Below the pieces are notes generated by a model. That model saw only the letters and a list, made by a program, of their open reading frames with translations, was not told where the DNA came from and did no database searches. Below are positions 1-5,150 of a stretch of 5,155 nt of DNA, in pieces. The translations under genes were made by a program, and so were the position numbers. This DNA is from Alphaproteobacteria bacterium (lineage in GTDB: Bacteria; Pseudomonadota; Alphaproteobacteria; JAJFFI01): the NCBI GenBank assembly GCA_021776755.1, contig JAJFFI010000188.1, positions 1-5,155 on the forward strand, given 5' to 3'. Within the stretch, counting starts at the first letter, position 1. Every line of letters starts with the position of its first letter.

Positions 1-43
1 AGAGCGTGCCGGCGCCGAAACCCCCGGCCGGCGGCTCGAAGAG

Positions 44-1135
44 CTAGTCTCCGCCACTGGCTGCGCCCCCACTGGCCGCGCCCCCACTGGCCGCGCGAAG
101 CACCATGCCGTAGAGATCCCGCGGGTCGTCGGGATCGGCGATCATGTCGAGTTCGACATAATGCCCGGTGCGCTCCAGCTGGTCGCGCAGATAGCGGAGC
201 GCCGAGAAATCCTCGATCGCGAAGCCCACGCTGTCGAACAGCGTAATCTGCCCCTCCGCCGTGCGCCCCGGCGCCTCGCCGCGGATCACCTGCCAGAGTT
301 CCGTCACCGGATGGTCGTCCGGCAACTGCTGGATTTCGCCCTCGATGCGGGTCTGCTGCGGGTACTCGACGAAAATGTCCGAGCGCAGCAGGATGTCCTT
401 GTGGAGCTCGGTCTTGCCCGGGCAGTCGCCGCCGATCGCGTTGATGTGCACGCCGGCGCCGACCATGTTGTCGGTCAGGATCGTGGCGTACTGCTTGTCG
501 GCGGTCACCGTGGTGATGATCGCCGCCCCCTCGACCGCCTCCTCGGGTGAGGTGCAGCGGACGATATTGAAGCCGGAGTCCGCCAGGTTCGCCGCGCATT
601 TTTCGGTCGCGGCCGGATCGATGTCGTAGAGCCGCAGCGTGTCGACGCCGAGCACCGCCTTGAACGCCAGCGCCTGGAACTCCGACTGCGCGCCGTTGCC
701 GATGATCGCCATGCTTTTCGCGTTTTCGGGCGCGAGATATTTGGCGGCCAGCGCCGACATCGCCGCCGTGCGGAGCGCCGTCAGGATGGTCATTTCCGAG
801 AACAGCACCGGATAGCCGCTCACGACCTCCGCCAGCACCCCGAACGCGGTCACGGTCTGCAGCCCCTGCGCCATGTTCACCGGGTGCCCGTTGACATACT
901 TGAAGCCGTAGACCTCGCCGTCGCTGGTCGGCATCAGCTCGATCACGCCCTCGGCCGAGTGTGACGCGATCCGCGGCGTCTTGTCGAAGATCTCCCAGCG
1001 CCGGAAGTCCGCCTCCAGATACTCGGTGAGCCCGGTCAGCACCTCCTCGACGCCGATCTCGAGCACGATCTTCATCATGTGATCGACACTGACGAAAGGC
1101 ACGACGTTCAGCTTGGCGGGTTCGGTCGGGGACAT
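44..1135 (-). CDS. ocd: Ornithine cyclodeaminase (L-ornithine to L-proline + NH3)
   Basis: This cytoplasmic, NAD-dependent enzyme of the OCD/mu-crystallin superfamily converts L-ornithine directly to L-proline with loss of ammonia, in arginine/ornithine catabolism. The 363-residue length fits the family (about 350). Visible motifs are the substrate-binding GFKYVNGHP with Lys at residue 79, the conserved LRTAA with Arg122, the Rossmann dinucleotide loop GNGAQ (146-150) followed by an acidic LYDID strand end (169-173), and GGDCPGKTEL (235-244). The Asp237 in this last motif corresponds to the catalytic Asp of Pseudomonas putida OCD and separates true ornithine cyclodeaminases from alanine dehydrogenase or ketimine reductase relatives. 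DSVG (301-304) is also typical. The ATG at 1135 has an AGGAA ribosome site 4 bases upstream (1140-1144). The last residues are an odd AASGG triplicate encoded by a 15-bp tandem repeat. The gene is divergent from the toxin gene and no partner of an arginine pathway is visible. The family call is firm; the exact substrate is inferred from the motifs. Confidence 0.95.
   Translation of the reverse strand: MSPTEPAKLNVVPFVSVDHMMKIVLEIGVEEVLTGLTEYLEADFRRWEIFDKTPRIASHSAEGVIELMPTSDGEVYGFKYVNGHPVNMAQGLQTVTAFGVLAEVVSGYPVLFSEMTILTALRTAAMSALAAKYLAPENAKSMAIIGNGAQSEFQALAFKAVLGVDTLRLYDIDPAATEKCAANLADSGFNIVRCTSPEEAVEGAAIITTVTADKQYATILTDNMVGAGVHINAIGGDCPGKTELHKDILLRSDIFVEYPQQTRIEGEIQQLPDDHPVTELWQVIRGEAPGRTAEGQITLFDSVGFAIEDFSALRYLRDQLERTGHYVELDMIADPDDPRDLYGMVLRAASGGAASGGAASGGD
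54..97. repeat. 15-bp tandem repeat, about 2.9 copies, at the 3' end of ocd
   Basis: The unit CCACTGGCCGCGCCC (plus-strand reading) occurs at 54-68 with one C-to-T change, at 69-83 exactly, and at 84-97 nearly complete. Its length is a multiple of three and it lies inside the ocd reading frame, so each copy adds Ala-Ala-Ser-Gly-Gly to the protein C-terminus just before the stop codon. It is probably a slippage product that lengthens a disordered tail without touching the catalytic core. Confidence 0.9.
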
Positions 1136-1167
1136 GCGGTTCCTGTGGCGGTCGGGGGCTTCGGAGA

Positions 1168-1192
1168 CTTCAGGTTATGAGCGCTCCTGAAG
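1168..1192. promoter_or_regulatory. Inverted repeat in the ocd leader (possible operator or hairpin)
   Basis: A perfect 7-bp inverted repeat, CTTCAGG (1168-1174) and CCTGAAG (1186-1192), is separated by 11 bases and lies 33 bases upstream of the ocd start codon. In DNA it could bind a dimeric regulator. In the ocd mRNA it would form a hairpin in the 5' leader. I see no regulator gene for ocd in the window and cannot name the binding protein. Confidence 0.4.
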
Positions 1193-1255
1193 CGGACGCA
1201 GATAACATACAGGAATTGCCGCACAAATATTGTTGTCGACATTTTTCAATTATTA

Positions 1256-1300
1256 GCATTATGCGATAGAATGGCCTTGATCGAAGTATCGCATTATGAT
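1256..1300 (+). promoter_or_regulatory. Promoter/operator of the toxin-antitoxin operon
   Basis: Arms ATGCGATA (1261-1268) and TATCGCAT (1287-1294) form a perfect 8-bp inverted repeat with an 18-base spacer. The same region also holds an 8-base direct repeat GCATTATG at 1256-1263 and 1291-1298. A good -10 candidate, TATGAT (1295-1300), overlaps the right arm. A second candidate pair is TTTTCA (1243-1248) and TAGAAT (1267-1272), whose -10 lies against the left arm. Placing paired sites over the promoter is how HTH antitoxins usually repress their own operon, so the downstream antitoxin is the expected ligand. The repeats are seen directly; the promoter boxes and binding are inference. Confidence 0.5.
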
Positions 1301-1311
1301 ATATACCGCCT

Positions 1312-1569
1312 GTGGAACTCACATATTCGCGTCAGGCCTTGCGCGCCCTGCAACGGACCCAGCCGGCCCGCCGCGACAATTTCATGGACCGGCTCGAGGC
1401 CATCGCTGCCGCACCGCACGATCAACACCCGAACGTGATCCGGCTGCAGGGGTATGACAACGAATACCGGTTGCGGGTCGGCGATTTCCGCGCCGAGTTC
1501 CGGCTCGACCACGCCGCAGACGTGATGTTCGTCCACCATTTCGGCCCGAGAGGGAGTGCCTATCGATGA
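1312..1569 (+). CDS. RelE/ParE/HigB-like toxin of a type II toxin-antitoxin system
   Basis: This small 85-residue basic protein has the layout of the RelE/ParE fold: an N-terminal beta strand (MELTYSRQAL), helices over about residues 8-34, then the strand run RLQGYDNEYRLRVGDFRAEFRLD (about 44-66, with the typical G-D-F-R turn at 57-60) and the closing VMFVHHFGPRGSAYR. The final R80 and Y84 sit where RelE-type toxins carry conserved Arg and Tyr. RelE/HigB members cut mRNA on the ribosome and ParE members poison gyrase; the sequence does not decide between them. The start is GTG at 1312, the only normal start codon after an in-frame stop at 1297-1299. It has no Shine-Dalgarno sequence and lies only 11 bases beyond the -10 candidate, so the message may be nearly leaderless. 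The toxin precedes its antitoxin, the HigBA-type order, and overlaps it by 4 bases. Confidence 0.85.
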   Translation: MELTYSRQALRALQRTQPARRDNFMDRLEAIAAAPHDQHPNVIRLQGYDNEYRLRVGDFRAEFRLDHAADVMFVHHFGPRGSAYR

Positions 1570-1991
1570 CCATGAAAGCAGAATTTACGGGACTGACCGG
1601 CCCCGGGGGCCTCGCCGACGAACTGGAGGCGCTGGCCGCCCGGGTGCGCGAGATGGACGCGGGCAAGGACAAGGACTCCGCTGCCGCCGGCGCAAGTGAT
1701 GCCGTCGACCCGGCGCTGGCCGCCCTTATCGCGGCCGCCGACTATGCCGACGGCCTGCCCGCCGCCGAGGCCAACCGGATCCTGCGCGCGGGTGAACACC
1801 CGCTCCGCGTCTGGCGCGAACACCGCGGCCTCACCATGACCGCGCTGGGAAAGGCCGCCGGCGTGCCGCAGAGCTATATCTCCGAGGTCGAGGCCGGCAA
1901 GAAAACCGGCTCGGTCGATTTCTACCGCCGCACCGCCGCCGCCCTCGGTCTCCTCGTCGACGACCTGCTGCCGCCGGTCAGTGAGGATTGA
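1566..1991 (+). CDS. XRE-family HTH antitoxin (HigA-like)
   Basis: This 141-residue protein is the probable antitoxin and autorepressor partner of the toxin just upstream. The HTH domain is C-terminal, about residues 79-137: HPLRVWREHRGLT, then ALGKAAGVPQSYISEVEAGKK (helix-turn-helix, about 93-113) and a closing AAALGLLVDDLLP. The first 75 or so residues hold a Leu/Ala/Glu-rich helix (15-31), an Ala/Asp-rich stretch (32-50) and another helix. This N-terminal part is the likely toxin-neutralising arm, though that is inference. Its ATG sits in the ATGA overlap with the toxin stop, so translation is probably coupled. AGGGAG at 1551-1556 is a well-placed ribosome site. A second Met at codon 3 is also possible. 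GC-rich codon use matches the toxin and ocd, not the downstream insert. Confidence 0.85.
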   Translation: MTMKAEFTGLTGPGGLADELEALAARVREMDAGKDKDSAAAGASDAVDPALAALIAAADYADGLPAAEANRILRAGEHPLRVWREHRGLTMTALGKAAGVPQSYISEVEAGKKTGSVDFYRRTAAALGLLVDDLLPPVSED

Positions 1992-1995
1992 GCGC

Positions 1996-2004
1996 AACTC
2001 GTCT
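1996..2004 (+). repeat. Left copy of 9-bp direct repeat flanking the AT-rich insert
   Basis: AACTCGTCT here is repeated exactly at 3528-3536. This copy begins 5 bases after the antitoxin stop codon, at the edge where GC-rich sequence gives way to AT-rich sequence. It could be a target-site duplication or recombination site. No transposase, integrase or clear terminal inverted repeats accompany it. Confidence 0.5.
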
Positions 2005-2019
2005 ACGGAGATGCCGTAG
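2003..2019. other. Short hairpin after the antitoxin gene, possible weak terminator
   Basis: CTACGG (2003-2008) and CCGTAG (2014-2019) form a 6-bp stem with a 5-base loop, 12 bases after the antitoxin stop. There is no T-run directly after it, so intrinsic termination would be weak. It may instead mark or stabilise the operon end. Its left arm overlaps the end of the left AACTCGTCT copy. Confidence 0.35.
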
Positions 2020-2175
2020 GGCGAAGGTAAAAAAAGGCTCTGACCTCTTTTCTCCCTAACCCCCTTTTTCTCTGGTTGCTACGATGTATCATGCCGTTGA
2101 GACGCATCAATAAGTTGAAAACTGCTATTCGATGTGCAAGCGTATTCGGCTTCTTGTTCTGCGTTTGGATCGGAA

Positions 2176-3516
2176 ATGAAATTAAAAACGATCGCATTGA
2201 CAAGGTTGCGTGTTAACCCAACCAATGATCGCCACGGCGCTTTGCCTGATGAGGCGTCAGCAATAGCTTGGCTTTTGAGGTCAAGATCGTCGCACATGAA
2301 AAACTTGGCGCGTGACATCGCCAAGGAAGCGCGACTGTATGAGGCGCCGCTAGTTCATGAATTGGATGGCGAGTTTTTGGTATTCGATGGTAATCGTCGA
2401 GTTACCTGCCTCAAACTCCTGAACAACCCCAGTCATGCACCGACTGCGGAATGGCGCAAAGCCTTTGTTCAAATCGCATCCAAAGCAAAAAATAGGCTCC
2501 CATCCCGAATTCCTTGTCAAATTGAGGATGATCGGGAGGCAATTGACGAAATTCTTTTCCGCCGACACACAGGGGCTCAAGCTGGAGTGGGTCAGTCAGC
2601 GTGGGACAATCGGGCCAAGACAAACTTTGTCGAAAGGACAGGGAAACGAACTAAAATTGATGTCGCAGAACAAATTGAATTAGTTTTGATAGAGAAAGGG
2701 CTAGTGCCGCCAGACCTTGCTCCACCGAGAACCAATATTAATCGCCTGCTTTCCGCAGAAAACTGGCGCAACCGAGTCGGCATAGCTGTCGAGGGGAAAG
2801 AACTCAGGTTCACCCACAATGAAGATAAGGTTCTAACTGCGCTGGAGAGGATCGTAACGGATTTTGCGTCTAGGAAATTGGTGCTGGCCGATGTTTGGAG
2901 CAACAGTGACAAGCGGCGCTATCTTGATGATTTGGACAAAGAGGGAATATTGCCCACCGCCGCGGACCTATTGAGCGAGCCTGCAGATGATGAAGATGAT
3001 GAGCGTCCCGAGGGCGACTCGGACTCAGAGGAGGGTACGAATTCTGGCGAAGATGGGAATGAGGCGGAGTCAGATGCAAATCGTCCAAACCTTATTCCCT
3101 CTGGAACTGTGCTTATAAGAACAAATAATCCCCTACTAAAGAGATTTAACCACATTTGGTTCGAACTGCAACGCGACCTTTTCTTCGACAAACACACCAA
3201 TGCGATTTCTGTTCTTTTCCGTGTCTTGTTGGAACTCGCGATAGAAAACTACGTTCTGAGCAATGACATTGGGATCCATGAAAACGATAAATTGAAAGCG
3301 CGGTTCAGGAAATGCTTGATTCATATGCATGAACAGAAGCTCATAGACAAGAATTTGCGAGCGTCACTAAGCAAATTTGAGCGTCAGGAACCGATTTTTT
3401 CTACTCATACGATGAATCAATATGTGCACTCATCTAAAGCCTTTCCTTCGCCACAGCATTTGCGAGCAATGTGGGACTATTTGGAGCCCTTCGTCTTAAT
3501 CTGCGTAAAAAAATAG
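2176..3516 (+). CDS. ParB/Srx-like N-terminal domain protein with acidic linker and HEPN/Abi-like helical C-terminus
   Basis: From the ATG at 2176 the product is 446 residues. Residues 1-85 read as a ParB/Srx-like domain: an opening strand (KTIALTRLRVNPTNDR), a helix with LARDIAKEARLYEAPLV, then FLVFDGNRRVTCLKLL with the DGNRR box at 71-75 in the place of the ParB GERR box. Related folds bind or hydrolyse nucleotides or cut nucleic acid; which applies is unknown. A mostly helical middle (90-265) leads to a strongly acidic linker (267-300). The C-terminal domain (about 315-446) is helical, with LFRVLLELAIENYV, then MNQYVHS and WDYLEPFV; this pattern recalls helical modules of HEPN/Abi-type defence proteins, but no clear R-x4-6-H nuclease motif is present. 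I prefer ATG 2176, with GGA-type ribosome site at 2167-2169, because the domain starts there; GTG 2134 would add 14 atypical residues. It is a single-gene unit, AT-rich unlike both neighbours, and probably horizontally acquired. Chromosome-partitioning ParB is excluded by architecture and lack of parA. Confidence 0.8.
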   Translation: MKLKTIALTRLRVNPTNDRHGALPDEASAIAWLLRSRSSHMKNLARDIAKEARLYEAPLVHELDGEFLVFDGNRRVTCLKLLNNPSHAPTAEWRKAFVQIASKAKNRLPSRIPCQIEDDREAIDEILFRRHTGAQAGVGQSAWDNRAKTNFVERTGKRTKIDVAEQIELVLIEKGLVPPDLAPPRTNINRLLSAENWRNRVGIAVEGKELRFTHNEDKVLTALERIVTDFASRKLVLADVWSNSDKRRYLDDLDKEGILPTAADLLSEPADDEDDERPEGDSDSEEGTNSGEDGNEAESDANRPNLIPSGTVLIRTNNPLLKRFNHIWFELQRDLFFDKHTNAISVLFRVLLELAIENYVLSNDIGIHENDKLKARFRKCLIHMHEQKLIDKNLRASLSKFERQEPIFSTHTMNQYVHSSKAFPSPQHLRAMWDYLEPFVLICVKK

Positions 3517-3527
3517 ACAAACGGGCG

Positions 3528-3536
3528 AACTCGTCT
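3528..3536 (+). repeat. Right copy of 9-bp direct repeat flanking the AT-rich insert
   Basis: AACTCGTCT matches 1996-2004 exactly. It starts 12 bases after the ParB-like gene ends, and its last T is the first base of the TTGACA box of the next operon, so the host promoter is kept intact on this side. Confidence 0.5.
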
Positions 3537-3570
3537 TGACAATTCATGTACTAAATACGACATAGTACGC
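3536..3570 (+). promoter_or_regulatory. Promoter and overlapping operator of the XRE operon, apparently leaderless
   Basis: A perfect TTGACA -35 box (3536-3541) is followed by -10 candidates GACATA (3559-3564, 17-base spacer) or CATAGT (3561-3566, 19-base spacer). Either would start transcription at or within a few bases of the ATG at 3571, and no Shine-Dalgarno sequence is present, so a leaderless message is likely. A perfect inverted repeat, GTACTA (3548-3553) and TAGTAC (3563-3568) with a 9-base spacer, lies across the -10 region. That is the usual size and position for an XRE dimer site, so autorepression by the gene it precedes is the natural reading. The repeat is seen; binding is inferred. 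Confidence 0.65.
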
Positions 3571-3948
3571 ATGAATAGCCGAAACGCCCCTTCCGACACC
3601 CCCTTCGGCGCCTTCGTCCGCGAGCGGCGGGAGGCGTTGCGGAAGACCGACAAGCGGTTTTCGCTGCGCCAGGTGGCGATGCGGATCGGGGTGGAGCCCG
3701 CCTATCTCTCGAAGGTCGAGCGCGGCGAGCAGCCGCCGCCGTCGGAGGCGACGATCGTGAAGCTGGCGGACGAGATCGGCGAGGACCGCGACGTGATGTT
3801 GGCGCTCGGCGGCAAGGTGTCGGGGGAGTTGCAGGCGATCATCCGCCGCCGGCCGCAGGCCTTTGCTGAGTTGCTGCGCGGGTTGCGCGACGCGCCTGAC
3901 GCCGCGGTGCTGCGGGTTGTCCGCGACGTGCGCGACGGCGACTGGTAA
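3571..3948 (+). CDS. XRE-family helix-turn-helix transcriptional regulator
   Basis: This 125-residue DNA-binding protein has an N-terminal Cro/C1-type HTH at about residues 11-75. RERREALRKTDKRFSLRQVAMRIGV leads into the recognition helix EPAYLSKVERGEQPPPSE, followed by a KLADEIGEDRDVMLALGGKVS helix. The PPPSE segment after the recognition helix and the GEDRDVMLALGGKV ending belong to a widespread single-HTH family often paired with a second gene. The tail (85-121) is an Arg-rich helix. It probably represses its own promoter through the GTACTA/TAGTAC repeat just upstream. It is followed after 21 bases by the conserved unknown gene, and the pair looks like one operon. GC-rich codon use is native-like. 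It could be an antitoxin-type regulator of the next gene, but the sequence alone does not show that. Confidence 0.85.
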   Translation: MNSRNAPSDTPFGAFVRERREALRKTDKRFSLRQVAMRIGVEPAYLSKVERGEQPPPSEATIVKLADEIGEDRDVMLALGGKVSGELQAIIRRRPQAFAELLRGLRDAPDAAVLRVVRDVRDGDW

Positions 3949-3969
3949 GCGAGACAGGAGACACGACCG

Positions 3970-4998
3970 ATGATCACACTCGACCGGGACGAACTGGAGT
4001 TCCGCTTCCCCGAGGTCCACGAGGACGCCGTGGCGGCGGTGAATTTCCAGCGCACCCTGCGCCTGCCCGACGACGGCAGGACCTATCCCCTGCCGCCGGG
4101 TCTCGGCCGCTTCCCGCTCCGCCATGTCGACGACTTCGCGGACCGCGCGCCCGAGGGATGGCGCGCGCGCGGCGGGGTGTTCCTGCCGATGCACCAGGCC
4201 GAAGCCCTGTGGATCGCGTTTCACGCGCCCGGCGACTATCCGGTGGCGCTGAAGATCGCGGCCGGCAAGATCAACGCCGTGACCGGCGAGGCCTGGACGG
4301 GCAGCGGGATTGGTTCCCTGAACCAGGACCCGCAGGACTATGTCGTACTTCCGGAGCAGCCCTGGCTTGACGGCTTTTGCGTCGAGAAGGGCAAGATCCG
4401 CCAGTTCGTCGCGATGCCGCTGGGCGAGGGTTACACCGTCGAAGAGCAGATCACCGGCGACGCCGAGCATGGCGGCGTCCAGATCGTGGCCGTGCCGATG
4501 AAGGCCGAGCGCTGGGAGGACATCAAAAAGACGGCCGTCATCCGGCGGCGCTCGATGGGTCCGGAGCTGATGATGGCCTCGGCCTCGCCCGACATGGGCC
4601 TCGGGATGGGCGGCGAGATGACCCAGGAGATTTACGACGACCCCCACGGCCTCGACGCCTGGGATCTGCGGCATACGCGGCGTTGCTTTGTCTCGCTGGC
4701 CAATTCGGTGGCCTGGGCGGGCATCACCGGTGAGGCGCCGCCGCTCGCCCCGCCGACCGCGCAGGATTATGCCAAAGCCGGTCTGCCGTGGTTCGACTGG
4801 TACGGGGGCGACGCGAAGGCGCTCGAGGGCGCCGGTGTCTTCAAGGGCGTCAAGACCGTCGGAGAGGTGGGTGCCGCCAAGGGCAAGCCGCTCGCGGGCA
4901 ACGAAAGCGTCATGCCCGGCCCGGTGCACACTTTGTCCAACAAGTCCGGGCCGACCAAGCCCGGGACGACTGTCCGCGAGCCCGAAAATGCCCGGTGA
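3970..4998 (+). CDS. Conserved protein of unknown function, second gene of the XRE operon
   Basis: The 342-residue protein resembles a family of conserved hypothetical proteins seen in many bacteria; I know of no assigned function. The strongly patterned blocks suggest a globular enzyme or binding domain: NFQRTLRLPDDG (25-36) and LPPGLGRFPL (41-50), GGVFLPMHQAEALWIAF (68-84), LKIAAGKINAVTGE (94-107), PQDYVVLPEQPWLDGF (121-136), IRQFVAMPLGEGYTVEEQITG (143-163), RRCFVSLANSVAWAGITGE (237-255) and GLPWFDWY (271-278). There is no signal peptide or membrane segment, so it is probably cytoplasmic. The last 40 residues are Gly/Pro/Lys-rich and look disordered. The ATG has AGGAG (3956-3960) nine bases upstream. 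Tight linkage to the XRE gene suggests it is the effector of a regulated pair. Codon use is GC-rich like the flanks. The reading is sound; function is unknown. Confidence 0.85.
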   Translation: MITLDRDELEFRFPEVHEDAVAAVNFQRTLRLPDDGRTYPLPPGLGRFPLRHVDDFADRAPEGWRARGGVFLPMHQAEALWIAFHAPGDYPVALKIAAGKINAVTGEAWTGSGIGSLNQDPQDYVVLPEQPWLDGFCVEKGKIRQFVAMPLGEGYTVEEQITGDAEHGGVQIVAVPMKAERWEDIKKTAVIRRRSMGPELMMASASPDMGLGMGGEMTQEIYDDPHGLDAWDLRHTRRCFVSLANSVAWAGITGEAPPLAPPTAQDYAKAGLPWFDWYGGDAKALEGAGVFKGVKTVGEVGAAKGKPLAGNESVMPGPVHTLSNKSGPTKPGTTVREPENAR

Positions 4999-5004
4999 TC
5001 GCAA

Positions 5005-5035
5005 CGCAGTTGGTCATAACTGCGCCCCGGCGCAG
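5005..5035 (+). promoter_or_regulatory. Two overlapping, mutually exclusive hairpins after the last gene
   Basis: CGCAGTT (5005-5011) pairs with AACTGCG (5018-5024). CTGCGC (5020-5025) pairs instead with GCGCAG (5030-5035). The two stems share the CTGCG segment, so an RNA could form only one at a time. No T-run follows the second stem, so it is not a simple intrinsic terminator. It may protect the 3' end of the operon message or act as a leader element for a gene beyond the window. Confidence 0.45.
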
Positions 5036-5111
5036 CACCCTGTATCGTGTCCGCAACAAATCTGCTAAACTGGCGCGGAAGGCCAAGTATTTGGTCCAAA
5101 GGGGTGGGACC

Positions 5112-5150
5112 GGAAACGGGAGTGGACAGCGATGCCCGCTCCCGTTTTCT
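5112..5150 (+). terminator. Probable rho-independent terminator
   Basis: AAACGGGAG (5114-5122) pairs perfectly with CTCCCGTTT (5139-5147), and the stem can extend inward by TGG/CCG, giving a stable 12-bp stem with a 10-base loop. TTTTCT ends the structure on the plus strand. It lies 116 bases after the conserved gene and would end the XRE operon. On the minus strand it also forms a hairpin with a weaker T-tract, so it might serve a convergent gene beyond the window. The 76 bases before it (5036-5111) show nothing else I can support. Confidence 0.6.

Larger units (their letters stand above)
1992..2175. other. AT-rich intergenic leader and left edge of the insert
   Basis: Composition falls sharply from GC-rich to AT-rich after about 2022. 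The stretch has the hairpin at 2003-2019, an A-run (2029-2035), a pyrimidine-rich tract (about 2044-2074) and possible weak promoter boxes such as TATCAT (2087-2092) and TTGAGA (2097-2102). None is convincing enough to call a promoter. No small gene with a credible start and ribosome site is seen. In-frame GTG at 2134 could extend the next gene 14 codons upstream. Confidence 0.5.

Noticed and set aside
161..629. Plus-strand open frames inside the ornithine cyclodeaminase gene
   Set aside because: They overlap a firm minus-strand enzyme gene, have no ribosome site and encode no recognisable protein.
1560..1997. 145-codon minus-strand frame over the antitoxin gene
   Set aside because: It is the complement of a clear HTH gene, with Gly/Arg-rich composition and no family pattern.
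2134..2175. GTG-initiated 14-residue extension of the ParB-like protein
   Set aside because: It has no ribosome site and adds a Ser/Cys/Ala-rich stretch before the first strand of the domain; ATG 2176 fits better, though the longer form cannot be excluded.
2027..3513. Repeated GTAAAAAAA at 2027-2035 and 3505-3513 as element ends
   Set aside because: The second copy lies within the 3' end of the ParB-like gene and the match is mostly an A-run, so it is weaker evidence than AACTCGTCT.
2176..3516. Plasmid or chromosome partitioning ParB
   Set aside because: No ParA partner, no parS-like repeats, a DGNRR rather than GERR box, and a C-terminus unlike the ParB dimerisation domain.
3544..5004. 486-codon open frame on the minus strand, the longest in the window
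   Set aside because: It is antisense to the XRE gene and the conserved gene, both of which have family-like proteins and proper starts. Its product is Arg/His/Leu/Gly-rich with no recognisable domain, as expected for a shadow frame in GC-rich DNA.
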